A DNA stretch of 9,769 bases from Candidatus Hydrogenedentota bacterium (GTDB lineage: Bacteria; Hydrogenedentota; Hydrogenedentia; Hydrogenedentales; SLHB01), in NCBI GenBank assembly GCA_022706165.1, contig JAKJDA010000079.1:1-9769 (forward strand), given 5' to 3'. The translations under genes were made by a program, and so were the position numbers. The notes under the pieces are model-generated. The model saw only the letters and a list, made by a program, of their open reading frames with translations. It made no database searches and had not been told where the DNA came from. Of this stretch, positions 1 through 6,454 are shown piece by piece. Position 1 is the first letter of the stretch. Each line of letters opens with the position of its first letter.

Positions 1-595
1 GGGGGGTGGCGTCCATGAGGTGCGTGCGTCCGATTTTGACGATGCCCTGGAACGCCGCGGCCTTTTCCGCGAACGCGTCGCGCAGGCGCGTCAGCGCAGG
101 CAACAGCCGATGCACGATTTGCTCGGCAGCGGCGATATGCATGGCCGTCGGGAAGGTGTCGTTCGAGGATTGCGACATGTTGACGTGGTCGTTCGGGTGG
201 ACGGGCGTCTTGCTGCCCAGTTCGCCGCCGAGCATTTCGATGGCGCGGTTCGAGATAACCTCGTTCGCGTTCATATTGGTCTGCGTGCCGCTGCCGGTCT
301 GCCAGATCGAGAGCGGAAAATGGTCATCGAGTCTTCCCTCGATGACTTCATCGCACGCCAAACAGATGAGTTCGCACAGTTCGGGCTTGAGCAGGCCCAT
401 GTCGCGGTTGACCAGCGCCGCGGCCTTCTTCAAGACGCCCAACGCGCGGATGATTTCACGCGGCATGCGCTCCGCGCCGATCTTGAAATGCACCAAGGAC
501 CGCGCCGTCTGGCAGCCGTAATAGCGGTCAACCGGAACAGGCATCTCGCCCATGGTGTCGCGTTCCATGCGATACTGCGTCGTGTCTTCGCTCAT
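1..595 (-). CDS. fumC: Class II fumarate hydratase, N-terminal part (cut by window edge)
   Basis: Class II fumarases interconvert fumarate and L-malate in the TCA cycle as cytoplasmic homotetramers. Reading leftward from ATG at 595, 198 residues are visible before the window ends; the family is usually about 460 residues, so more than half lies outside. Diagnostic motifs are [17 protein letters not shown] (about 102-118), [19 protein letters not shown] (about 133-151) and [12 protein letters not shown] (about 187-198), whose His192 matches the conserved active-site histidine. GTQTNMN favours fumarase over aspartase, which has GTSxNMN at this position. The signature-loop serine is outside the window. 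A Shine-Dalgarno AGGAAG (604-609, complement) lies nine bases before the ATG. The start is 17 bases after the zinc-ribbon gene's stop, so it probably shares the kinase operon. The family call is near certain; activity cannot be judged from the fragment. Confidence 0.95.
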   Translation of the reverse strand, partial: MSEDTTQYRMERDTMGEMPVPVDRYYGCQTARSLVHFKIGAERMPREIIRALGVLKKAAALVNRDMGLLKPELCELICLACDEVIEGRLDDHFPLSIWQTGSGTQTNMNANEVISNRAIEMLGGELGSKTPVHPNDHVNMSQSSNDTFPTAMHIAAAEQIVHRLLPALTRLRDAFAEKAAAFQGIVKIGRTHLMDATP

Positions 596-612
596 GAAAG
601 GATTCTTCCTTG

Positions 613-1059
613 CTACAGTTGGCGTCCGCATTCCTGACAAAACTTGGCGTCTTCCTCGTTCCGTTTGCCGCACGAGGGGCATTTGATTACGACGATCTGC
701 CGAGGTTCGGAAGCCCCCACGTGGATGCCGGCTTCCTGCATCGCATCCTTCACCATGCCTCCGGCCATGCGCGTATACGGCTCGAGGTCTTCGCGCGCGC
801 GCTGCGGGTCAAGCACCACGCCGGACCCGGCCAAGCCCGCCGCGCCAATCCCCCGCACGACGAGGCCGATTATCATGAGGATCATTCCGCCAAAGGCCCG
901 GAACATGTCGGACCGTGCATGGGCTTCGAAGTTGCGGAAATCGCCGAAATGCATTGCAAACGTTAAAAACGTCGACAGGAATGACAGGAGGCCGATCGCG
1001 GCAAGGGCCGTGCCGACGTAATAGAGCGTCTTTCTTCCTTCCGGTATCTGCCGATTCAT
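613..1059 (-). CDS. Small membrane protein: two TM helices plus C-terminal zinc ribbon
   Basis: A 148-residue protein of unknown function. Residues about 12-37 and 54-78 are hydrophobic and probably form two membrane helices joined by a short polar loop ([15 protein letters not shown]). A charged, probably amphipathic segment (about 84-115) follows. The C-terminus is a four-cysteine zinc ribbon, CPSCGK...FCQECG, with Cys127, Cys130, Cys141 and Cys144. I chose ATG at 1059 because GGGAG stands seven to eight bases upstream. The frame stays open to a GTG at 1110 inside the kinase gene, but that extension is lysine-rich, reads through an A7 run and has no clear ribosome site. It lies 40 bases after the kinase stop and 17 bases before fumC, in one run. 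The kinase also carries a zinc ribbon, so a signalling link is possible but is only inference from position. Confidence 0.85.
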   Translation of the reverse strand: MNRQIPEGRKTLYYVGTALAAIGLLSFLSTFLTFAMHFGDFRNFEAHARSDMFRAFGGMILMIIGLVVRGIGAAGLAGSGVVLDPQRAREDLEPYTRMAGGMVKDAMQEAGIHVGASEPRQIVVIKCPSCGKRNEEDAKFCQECGRQL

Positions 1060-1099
1060 GCGCTTTCTCCCAGGAGACGACCTCTCTTTTTTTGCTGCG

Positions 1100-3484
1100 T
1101 CACTCCGCACCCGTGCGACACAACATCATTCTCGCAGCGACCGGCGGCGCGCCGCAAGCCACCGACCACAGGTGCAATTTGCCGTCTTGGTCGCCCGTCA
1201 GAGCAAATTGGCCGTTGCCGCTCAGGCTGAGAGGGCCTTGGCCCTGGAACGTGTGCAGGCAGCGTCCCGTATTCACTTCCCACAGCATCATGGTCTTCGC
1301 TTCGTCGGCGGATAACGCGTACGCGCCGTTGCGTTCCATGCACAGGCTGGTCACGCGCGTGCGGTGGCCTTCGAATACGTGCAGACAACGCCCCGTGCCC
1401 ACTTCCCACAGCCGCAACGTCGCGTCTTCCCCGGCGGACAAGGCATAGCGGCCATCGCGCCGGAGACTCACCACCAGCACGGGGCCGCTGTGGCCCGCCA
1501 TCGACGCCTGGCAATCGCCAGACCCAATGTCCCACACGTTCACGTTTCCGTCCATGCCGCCAGACAGGGCATACCGGCCAAACTCGGCGACGAACAAGCT
1601 GCGGACGCCGCCCGCGTGCCCTTGAAGGACCCATTCACAGACGCCAGTCGCCATTTCCCACACGCGAATGGATCCGTCCATCGAGGCCGTCAGCACGCAG
1701 CGGCCGTCTCCCGTCAGCGCCGCTGCGGTGACGGGTCCGGCATGGCCCTGATAGGTCCGTATGCCCTCGCCGGTGAGGGCGTCCCACACGCGGGCCGAAG
1801 CGTCGGCGCTCGCGCTCAGGACGTAGCGTCCATCGGCGCTCAAGACCACGGAAGAAATGAATGCCTTGTGGCCGGTCAGCGCGAAGCGTTCCGTAAGGGT
1901 GGCCATGTCCCACAATCGCACCGCGCCGTTGACGCTTCCGGACAGCGCGACGCTCGCGTCCCATCCCAAGTAGACGGCGCTCACCGCGCTATTGTGACCC
2001 CAAAAATTCTTGATCCGGCCTCGGGAGTTCGTCATTTGGGTCGCGATCGCCCGAGCGAGTTCGCGCAGGTCGTTGTCCTCGCCGCAGTCGCTGGGAATCC
2101 GGTCAAGGCAGGCTTGCGCGCTCACGGCGTCGCCGCGCTCGAGGTGCGCCTCCGCCAAGAGATATAGCGGCAGCCATTCGCCGGGCCGTCCCTCGCACAG
2201 TTTGGATAGCGCCGCGACCAAATCGCGGTCCGTGATGCGTCCTGCGCGCCAGAGATAGAGCCCCTGGTTGTACAACGTCTCGGCGTGATCGGGCTGGGCC
2301 TTGATCGCCTCCTGCCATAGCGATTCCGCGTCGGCGGTCCGGCCTAAGTCAAGATACGACATTGCCCGATTGCACAGCACATCGGGCGATTCTTCGATCG
2401 CGCGCGGCGTCTCCCGCGCATAGGGCGTTCCGCAACATTCGCGGTGCGCCTCGACAAGGATTCGCTCGACTTCGCCAAAATCGCGCGGGCGATCTTCGGG
2501 ATGGAGGCAAAAACATTGCCGCAGCAGCGCCGCCACCTTGTCCGGGGCCTGCGGAATGTCGAGCGACTCAGGCCCTTGTTCGAGGTAGCCCTCCAACACG
2601 TCCGGAGCCGCGGGTCCAGCCATCCAGGTGACGCCGCCGATGAACATCTCGAGCACGGACATCCCATAGCTCCACAGGTCTGTTTGGCGGGTTACGTTGC
2701 GACCGGCGCTCTGTTCCGGGGACGCATACAGCGGCGTGCCGGTCATGGCCCCCTCGGTCACGTGCGCCCCGTCGTGCGCGATCATGGCGGCAATGCCGAA
2801 ATCGGTGACCTTGGCCGTTCCGTCGAGGGTCAACATGACATTGGCCGGCTTTACGTCGCGATGGACAAGACCCTTTCCCTGGGCATACGCCAGTCCGCGC
2901 GCCAACTGAATGGCCATGTCCAGGATGCGCCCGAGAGCGACATCCTTTCCGCCACGATACAAACGGCCCGAGAGGATCGCCTCGCCGAGGTTGCCGCCCC
3001 TCACGTATTCTGCGAAGACGCGCGGAATGCCGCCCAGGCGCCGCACGTAATAACATTTGACGATATTGGGGTGTTCGCCCAGATTGACCCAGGTCTCGCA
3101 CTCGCGCTCGAACGCCTCGATGCCGCTTGCCTTGCTTGCCATCGTCAGACGCGGGGCTTTGACCGCCAGATCGATGCCCCAGCGCCGGTGATGCACCAGA
3201 AACACGGAACCCATGCCGCCGCGTCCGAGCAGGCGCCGGACGTCGTACAGATCGAGAATGGCATCGCCCTCTTGCCAGTCGAAGGGAACGCCGTCCGGCC
3301 CTGCCGCGCGCGATGCCTGCTGCATCGTCGTCATGGCCGATCCCCTATACCCCGAGAGCAGGCTGCCGCGCGAGATGTAAATGGGCCTTCCGCATTTGGC
3401 GCAACGCCCCGTTTGCCCAAAGTGGTCCCCCGTCACCTTCATCGGATGACCGCAAACGCACTTTATGACATAAGTTTCGGCCAC
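1100..3484 (-). CDS. Ser/Thr protein kinase with N-terminal zinc ribbon, TPR-like segment and seven-repeat WD40 propeller
   Basis: A 794-residue soluble Hanks-type kinase. A CxC...CxxC ribbon lies at residues 9-31 (Cys9, 11, 28, 31). The kinase domain spans about 78-345: glycine loop LGRGGMGSVF (86-95), Lys109 in AVKAP, catalytic loop HRDVKPAN (208-215, Asp210), DFG (228-230) and GTPLYASPEQ (249-258). All key catalytic residues are present, so it should be active. About 365-480 is TPR-like helical sequence. About 491-790 holds seven WD40 units whose Gly-His start recurs every 42 residues; the seventh reads Gly-Gln and is shorter. No membrane helix is seen, unlike the common PASTA-type receptor kinases. 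The start is GTG at 3484: AAAGGA stands about nine bases upstream and the ribbon begins just after it. An in-frame ATG 50 codons later would lose the ribbon. The propeller and TPR probably bind partners or substrates. It is the first gene of the kinase/zinc-ribbon/fumC run. Confidence 0.93.
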   Translation of the reverse strand: MAETYVIKCVCGHPMKVTGDHFGQTGRCAKCGRPIYISRGSLLSGYRGSAMTTMQQASRAAGPDGVPFDWQEGDAILDLYDVRRLLGRGGMGSVFLVHHRRWGIDLAVKAPRLTMASKASGIEAFERECETWVNLGEHPNIVKCYYVRRLGGIPRVFAEYVRGGNLGEAILSGRLYRGGKDVALGRILDMAIQLARGLAYAQGKGLVHRDVKPANVMLTLDGTAKVTDFGIAAMIAHDGAHVTEGAMTGTPLYASPEQSAGRNVTRQTDLWSYGMSVLEMFIGGVTWMAGPAAPDVLEGYLEQGPESLDIPQAPDKVAALLRQCFCLHPEDRPRDFGEVERILVEAHRECCGTPYARETPRAIEESPDVLCNRAMSYLDLGRTADAESLWQEAIKAQPDHAETLYNQGLYLWRAGRITDRDLVAALSKLCEGRPGEWLPLYLLAEAHLERGDAVSAQACLDRIPSDCGEDNDLRELARAIATQMTNSRGRIKNFWGHNSAVSAVYLGWDASVALSGSVNGAVRLWDMATLTERFALTGHKAFISSVVLSADGRYVLSASADASARVWDALTGEGIRTYQGHAGPVTAAALTGDGRCVLTASMDGSIRVWEMATGVCEWVLQGHAGGVRSLFVAEFGRYALSGGMDGNVNVWDIGSGDCQASMAGHSGPVLVVSLRRDGRYALSAGEDATLRLWEVGTGRCLHVFEGHRTRVTSLCMERNGAYALSADEAKTMMLWEVNTGRCLHTFQGQGPLSLSGNGQFALTGDQDGKLHLWSVACGAPPVAARMMLCRTGAE
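1105..2014 (-). repeat. Seven tandem WD40 units coded as 126-base periods
   Basis: Within the kinase gene, the Gly of the GH (or GQ) dipeptide falls at residues 496, 538, 580, 622, 664, 706 and 748, always 42 residues (126 bases) apart. Units end in RLWD, RVWD, RVWE, NVWD, RLWE, MLWE and HLWS. In unit seven the distance from GQ to the Trp is 25 residues, against 29 in unit one. Seven units are the usual number for a closed beta-propeller. Confidence 0.85.
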
Positions 3485-3600
3485 GTGCGCCGATCCTTTC
3501 CTCGTCTCTTCACGGAAACGGGTATCCTTTCCGCTTCCGCGCACTATAGCGCAGAGACGCGTTCCGATGGCATCTTCTTCCCGCCGTGCGAGCGCAGGGC

Positions 3601-3606
3601 ATTATA
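3601..3606 (-). promoter_or_regulatory. Possible -10 element (TATAAT) for the kinase operon
   Basis: The complement reads a perfect TATAAT about 117 bases before the kinase GTG. No good -35 lies 16-18 bases upstream (TGCGGC at 17) and there is no TG extension. A second weaker candidate, TATAGT (3543-3548, complement), sits between GCGC arms closer to the gene. The kinase promoter is therefore uncertain. Confidence 0.3.
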
Positions 3607-3639
3607 CGCCATCGCACAAACGCGCCGCAGGCTCGATGG

Positions 3640-3668
3640 TTGAAACCCGGCGCGGACGACTCTATCAT
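3640..3668 (+). promoter_or_regulatory. Sigma70-type promoter of the glycoside-hydrolase-like gene
   Basis: TTGAAA (3640-3645) and TATCAT (3663-3668) are separated by exactly 17 bases; each matches the consensus at five of six positions. The predicted transcript start is near 3675, giving a leader of about 60 bases before the ATG at 3737. It is the best promoter match in the window and points rightward from the divergent intergenic region. Confidence 0.7.
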
Positions 3669-3675
3669 TTCCGGG

Positions 3676-3701
3676 CGCGCGGCCTGCCGCATGGCCGCGT
3701 G
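3676..3701 (+). promoter_or_regulatory. Dyad at the predicted transcript start: operator or 5' mRNA hairpin
   Basis: CGCGGCC (3678-3684) and GGCCGCG (3693-3699) are perfect inverted arms around an eight-base loop. In RNA the stem gains a G-U and a C-G pair, to nine pairs. It begins at about +1 of the predicted promoter. It could bind a dimeric repressor as DNA, or protect the 5' end or hinder initiation as RNA. The symmetry is seen directly; the function is inferred. Confidence 0.45.
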
Positions 3702-3736
3702 TACGGCAAACCGCTTACGAACTATGGAGAATCCTC

Positions 3737-5743
3737 ATGCGTCTCGAAAACGATCTGGTGCGCGTGGAACTTGACCCGAAAACCGGCGGATTCGCGTCGA
3801 TCATTGACAAGCGCTTCGGCAACGACTACATCGGCGCGCCGGACCGCGCGTTGCTGTTCCGGCTCATCGCCCCGCAGCCCGGCGCGGTCCACGCGCATAT
3901 CAACGCCGCCTCGCCGAAGATTGACGTGAACGGCGCCACGGCCACGCTTACGTACAAGCTTGACGGCGCGGACGCCGTGGCGACCCTTACGCTCGAGGGC
4001 GACGGGATCATGGCCGCACTGAAAGTGACCAACACCGGCGCGGTCAATATCGAGGAAGTGATGTTTCCGTACGTGCGGTCGCTCGCGCCGCTGCCAAACG
4101 CCGATTTCGTCTGGCCGCAATGGTTCCGGCGAAAATACTCGGACATTTTCGGCAAGGGGGTCGGCGGCGATCACGTCACGTGGAACGAGTGGACGCAAAA
4201 GCTCGATGCGCGCTATCCCGCCCATCTCCTGTCGGCGTGGTGCGACTACGGCAACGCCGCGCAGGGCATCGGCCTCGAAGGGCGCCACAAGGATTTTTCG
4301 ATTCTGGATTTTTCCGCGCACAAGATACTCGAGAAGACCTTCGAGCCCGCGCGGCGCACGCTCGACGTCTTTACGGTGCATCCGCGCCGCATCAAGCCTG
4401 GCGAGACCTACGAATCCTCGCCGGTGCGCATCGCGGTGCATGCGGGCGATTGGCACGCGATCGCGGAATCGCACCGCGCATGGCTCGAGACGTGGATTCA
4501 AAAACCGGACCGGCCCGCGAAATTCGCCGAGGCCATCGGCTGGCACTTCTACTTCATGAAGCACCAGGACGATTGGGCGCCGTTCACCTATGCCGATATG
4601 CCGAAGATGGCCCAGGCGGCGCTCGATGCGGGCTGCCCGTACATCCTGCTGTTCGGCTGGCAGACCGGCGGGCATGACAACAACTACATGTACCGGTATG
4701 TCCCCAACGAGGACTGGGGCGGCGAAAAGGCCCTGCGCGAAGCCGTCGCGACGGCGCGCTCGATGGGCGTCGAAATCATGCCGTTTTACAACGGAACGCT
4801 CGCGAACATCGGCTTGGAAGAGCATAAGGAATTCGGCCATCGGTGGGAGGCGCACACCTACGTCGGCCATCCGTATTACGCGGGCGATTGGGCGCGCCAC
4901 AACTTCGACGCGCAGACCCGCAACCGCGCCATGCTCCACCACGAGATCGCGCCGTGCGCCGAGATGCGCGAGTATTTCCTCGCGACGATGAAGCGCATCA
5001 TCCAGGATTACGGCTTTGGCAACACGCAGCTCGATCAGATCGCGGAGAAGATGCTGGTCGATTACAACCCTGATCATATTGTCACGACGCCGGACCGCGT
5101 GTACGTCGACGGCATGGCGGAGCTGTTGCCGAAAGTGCGCGCGTGCATCCGCGAGGTGAACCCCGAGGGCGTGATGATCTCGGAGTGCCTCAACGATTTC
5201 ACGGGGCAGTGGTGCGACAGCTCGTGGGACTGGACGGCGCTTCTCGATTTTCCGGAGCCGGTTTTGTGCACCGTGCCGTGGCTGTACGGCAGCCTCGAAG
5301 TCGACGCGATGGAGTTCGAGGAAACGAACAAGGCCTTTGCATACAAGCTGCATCTCGACATGAAGATCGACGGCGGCGACGCGCCCATCACGAAGTACCC
5401 GAAGTACGCGGCGTTCGTGAAAGCCCATGCCGATCTGCGCAAGCGCGTAAAGGACTACTACGTCTACGCCGATTTTCGCGACGAGGAAGGCATCTGCCTC
5501 AACCATCGCGAAGGCGTGATGGCGAAGGTCTATCACAACGCCGCGACGCGACGGGCGAGCATCGTCGTCGCCGAAATCGCCGGCAAGGACGCCGCCGTGA
5601 CCGTGTCAAGCGCATGGAAAGCCAACGGCCCCGTGCGCTGTGATTCCAGCAGCGGCATGCGCGCCGAGATGCCCGCGGGCGCGGCGTACAGCCTGGCGCT
5701 CCGTCCGTACGAGGTGCGCGTCCTGTGCCTTGATTTGGCGTAA
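3737..5743 (+). CDS. Glycoside-hydrolase-like protein, probably DUF6259 type
   Basis: A 668-residue protein with the architecture of a retaining-type glycosidase: an N-terminal beta-sandwich (about 1-240, opening with a DPKTGGFASIID hairpin typical of such sandwiches), a probable (beta/alpha)8 barrel from about 265 (AIGWHFYFMKHQDDW) to about 510, and a small C-terminal beta-sandwich (about 585-668). Candidate catalytic acids are Asp433 (GNTQLDQIAEK) and Glu483 (GVMISECLND), at strand ends where clan-D-like enzymes carry theirs; this is inference. It resembles the uncharacterised DUF6259 proteins, but I cannot confirm that by search, and the substrate is unknown. There is no signal peptide, so it probably acts in the cytoplasm. 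The ATG is preceded by GGAG at seven bases. A strong promoter and a dyad lie upstream. It ends 15 bases from the convergent HAD gene, with no clear terminator between. Confidence 0.85.
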   Translation: MRLENDLVRVELDPKTGGFASIIDKRFGNDYIGAPDRALLFRLIAPQPGAVHAHINAASPKIDVNGATATLTYKLDGADAVATLTLEGDGIMAALKVTNTGAVNIEEVMFPYVRSLAPLPNADFVWPQWFRRKYSDIFGKGVGGDHVTWNEWTQKLDARYPAHLLSAWCDYGNAAQGIGLEGRHKDFSILDFSAHKILEKTFEPARRTLDVFTVHPRRIKPGETYESSPVRIAVHAGDWHAIAESHRAWLETWIQKPDRPAKFAEAIGWHFYFMKHQDDWAPFTYADMPKMAQAALDAGCPYILLFGWQTGGHDNNYMYRYVPNEDWGGEKALREAVATARSMGVEIMPFYNGTLANIGLEEHKEFGHRWEAHTYVGHPYYAGDWARHNFDAQTRNRAMLHHEIAPCAEMREYFLATMKRIIQDYGFGNTQLDQIAEKMLVDYNPDHIVTTPDRVYVDGMAELLPKVRACIREVNPEGVMISECLNDFTGQWCDSSWDWTALLDFPEPVLCTVPWLYGSLEVDAMEFEETNKAFAYKLHLDMKIDGGDAPITKYPKYAAFVKAHADLRKRVKDYYVYADFRDEEGICLNHREGVMAKVYHNAATRRASIVVAEIAGKDAAVTVSSAWKANGPVRCDSSSGMRAEMPAGAAYSLALRPYEVRVLCLDLA

Positions 5744-5758
5744 ACAACCGGCGGTCGG

Positions 5759-6454
5759 TCATGCATTTTCGGGGCGCGGCGTTTCCGTAGGGCCAGTCGC
5801 CGCGGCAAGGCGCGGGCGCAGCCAATCCAGGGCGTCGCGAGGCGTCTCAAACACGTAATCGGCGGCGACGAGGCGCTCGTGGGGATAGGACGTCTTCACG
5901 GCAAGCGCGACGCACCCCGCCGCTTTCGCGGACGCGATGCCCGCGGGCGAGTCCTCGACGGCGGCGCAGTCGCGTGGAGGCACGCCGAGCAGTTGCGCCG
6001 CGCGCACATAGGGATCCGGCGCGGGCTTGTGGCGCGCGACGTCTTCCCAACAGACCATCGCGGCGAAATAGGGCAGCAGCCCTGCGAGGCCCAGCGCCAG
6101 CCGCGCGCTGTCGCGACCGCTGCTCGTGGCCACGGCGCACGGCGTTCCGTTCAGTTCGCGCAAGGCGTCCTCGACCCCGGGAAACGCCCGCATTTCTTCG
6201 AGAACGCGGGCGTTGTAGGTCTCGCGTTTGCGCGTCAACAACTCGGACTTGGCAAGAGGAACCGCGCCCGACGCAACGAGGCGATCCGCGAGGGCGTCAT
6301 CGGGCACTCCGATCCACGGAAGAAACCAGCCGGGTTCACACGGCGCGCCCAACGCCGTCAGCACGCATTCCCACGCCCTGCCATGCACCGGCTCACTGTC
6401 CACAAGCACGCCGTCCATGTCCAGGATCGCCGCGCGAAATCGATGCTGCGTCAT
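5759..6454 (-). CDS. HAD-superfamily hydrolase, beta-phosphoglucomutase/phosphatase-like
   Basis: A 231-residue cytoplasmic HAD enzyme with an alpha-helical cap. Motif I is LDMDGVLVDSEP, with nucleophile Asp12 and acid/base Asp14. Motif II is ATSSG (Ser111). Motif III is Lys143 in HKPAPDPY. Motif IV is AVEDSPAGI, with Glu167 and Asp168 for magnesium. All catalytic residues are intact. DxDGVLxDSEP together with KPAPDPY and EDSPAGI is characteristic of the beta-phosphoglucomutase/sugar-phosphate phosphatase group (subfamily IA), which acts on small phosphorylated sugars; the exact substrate cannot be read from sequence. Its ATG overlaps the stop of the PA14 glycosidase-like gene as ATGA, with GGAG eight bases upstream, so translation is probably coupled. 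That context suits processing of sugar released outside the cell. Length is normal for the family. Confidence 0.93.
   Translation of the reverse strand: MTQHRFRAAILDMDGVLVDSEPVHGRAWECVLTALGAPCEPGWFLPWIGVPDDALADRLVASGAVPLAKSELLTRKRETYNARVLEEMRAFPGVEDALRELNGTPCAVATSSGRDSARLALGLAGLLPYFAAMVCWEDVARHKPAPDPYVRAAQLLGVPPRDCAAVEDSPAGIASAKAAGCVALAVKTSYPHERLVAADYVFETPRDALDWLRPRLAAATGPTETPRPENA

Noticed and set aside
1087..1093. Seven-T run as an intrinsic terminator for the kinase
   Set aside because: On the minus strand it reads as A7 after the stop and no hairpin precedes a T-tract, so it cannot be a normal terminator.
2444..3643. 399-codon plus-strand open frame opposite the kinase domain
   Set aside because: The minus strand carries a complete kinase with all catalytic motifs; this frame shows none.
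3722..5536. 604-codon open frame antisense to the glycoside-hydrolase-like gene
   Set aside because: High-GC third-position bias often leaves the opposite strand open. Its translation is rich in Arg, Val, His and Ala with no domain, while the plus-strand frame has family features, RBS and promoter.
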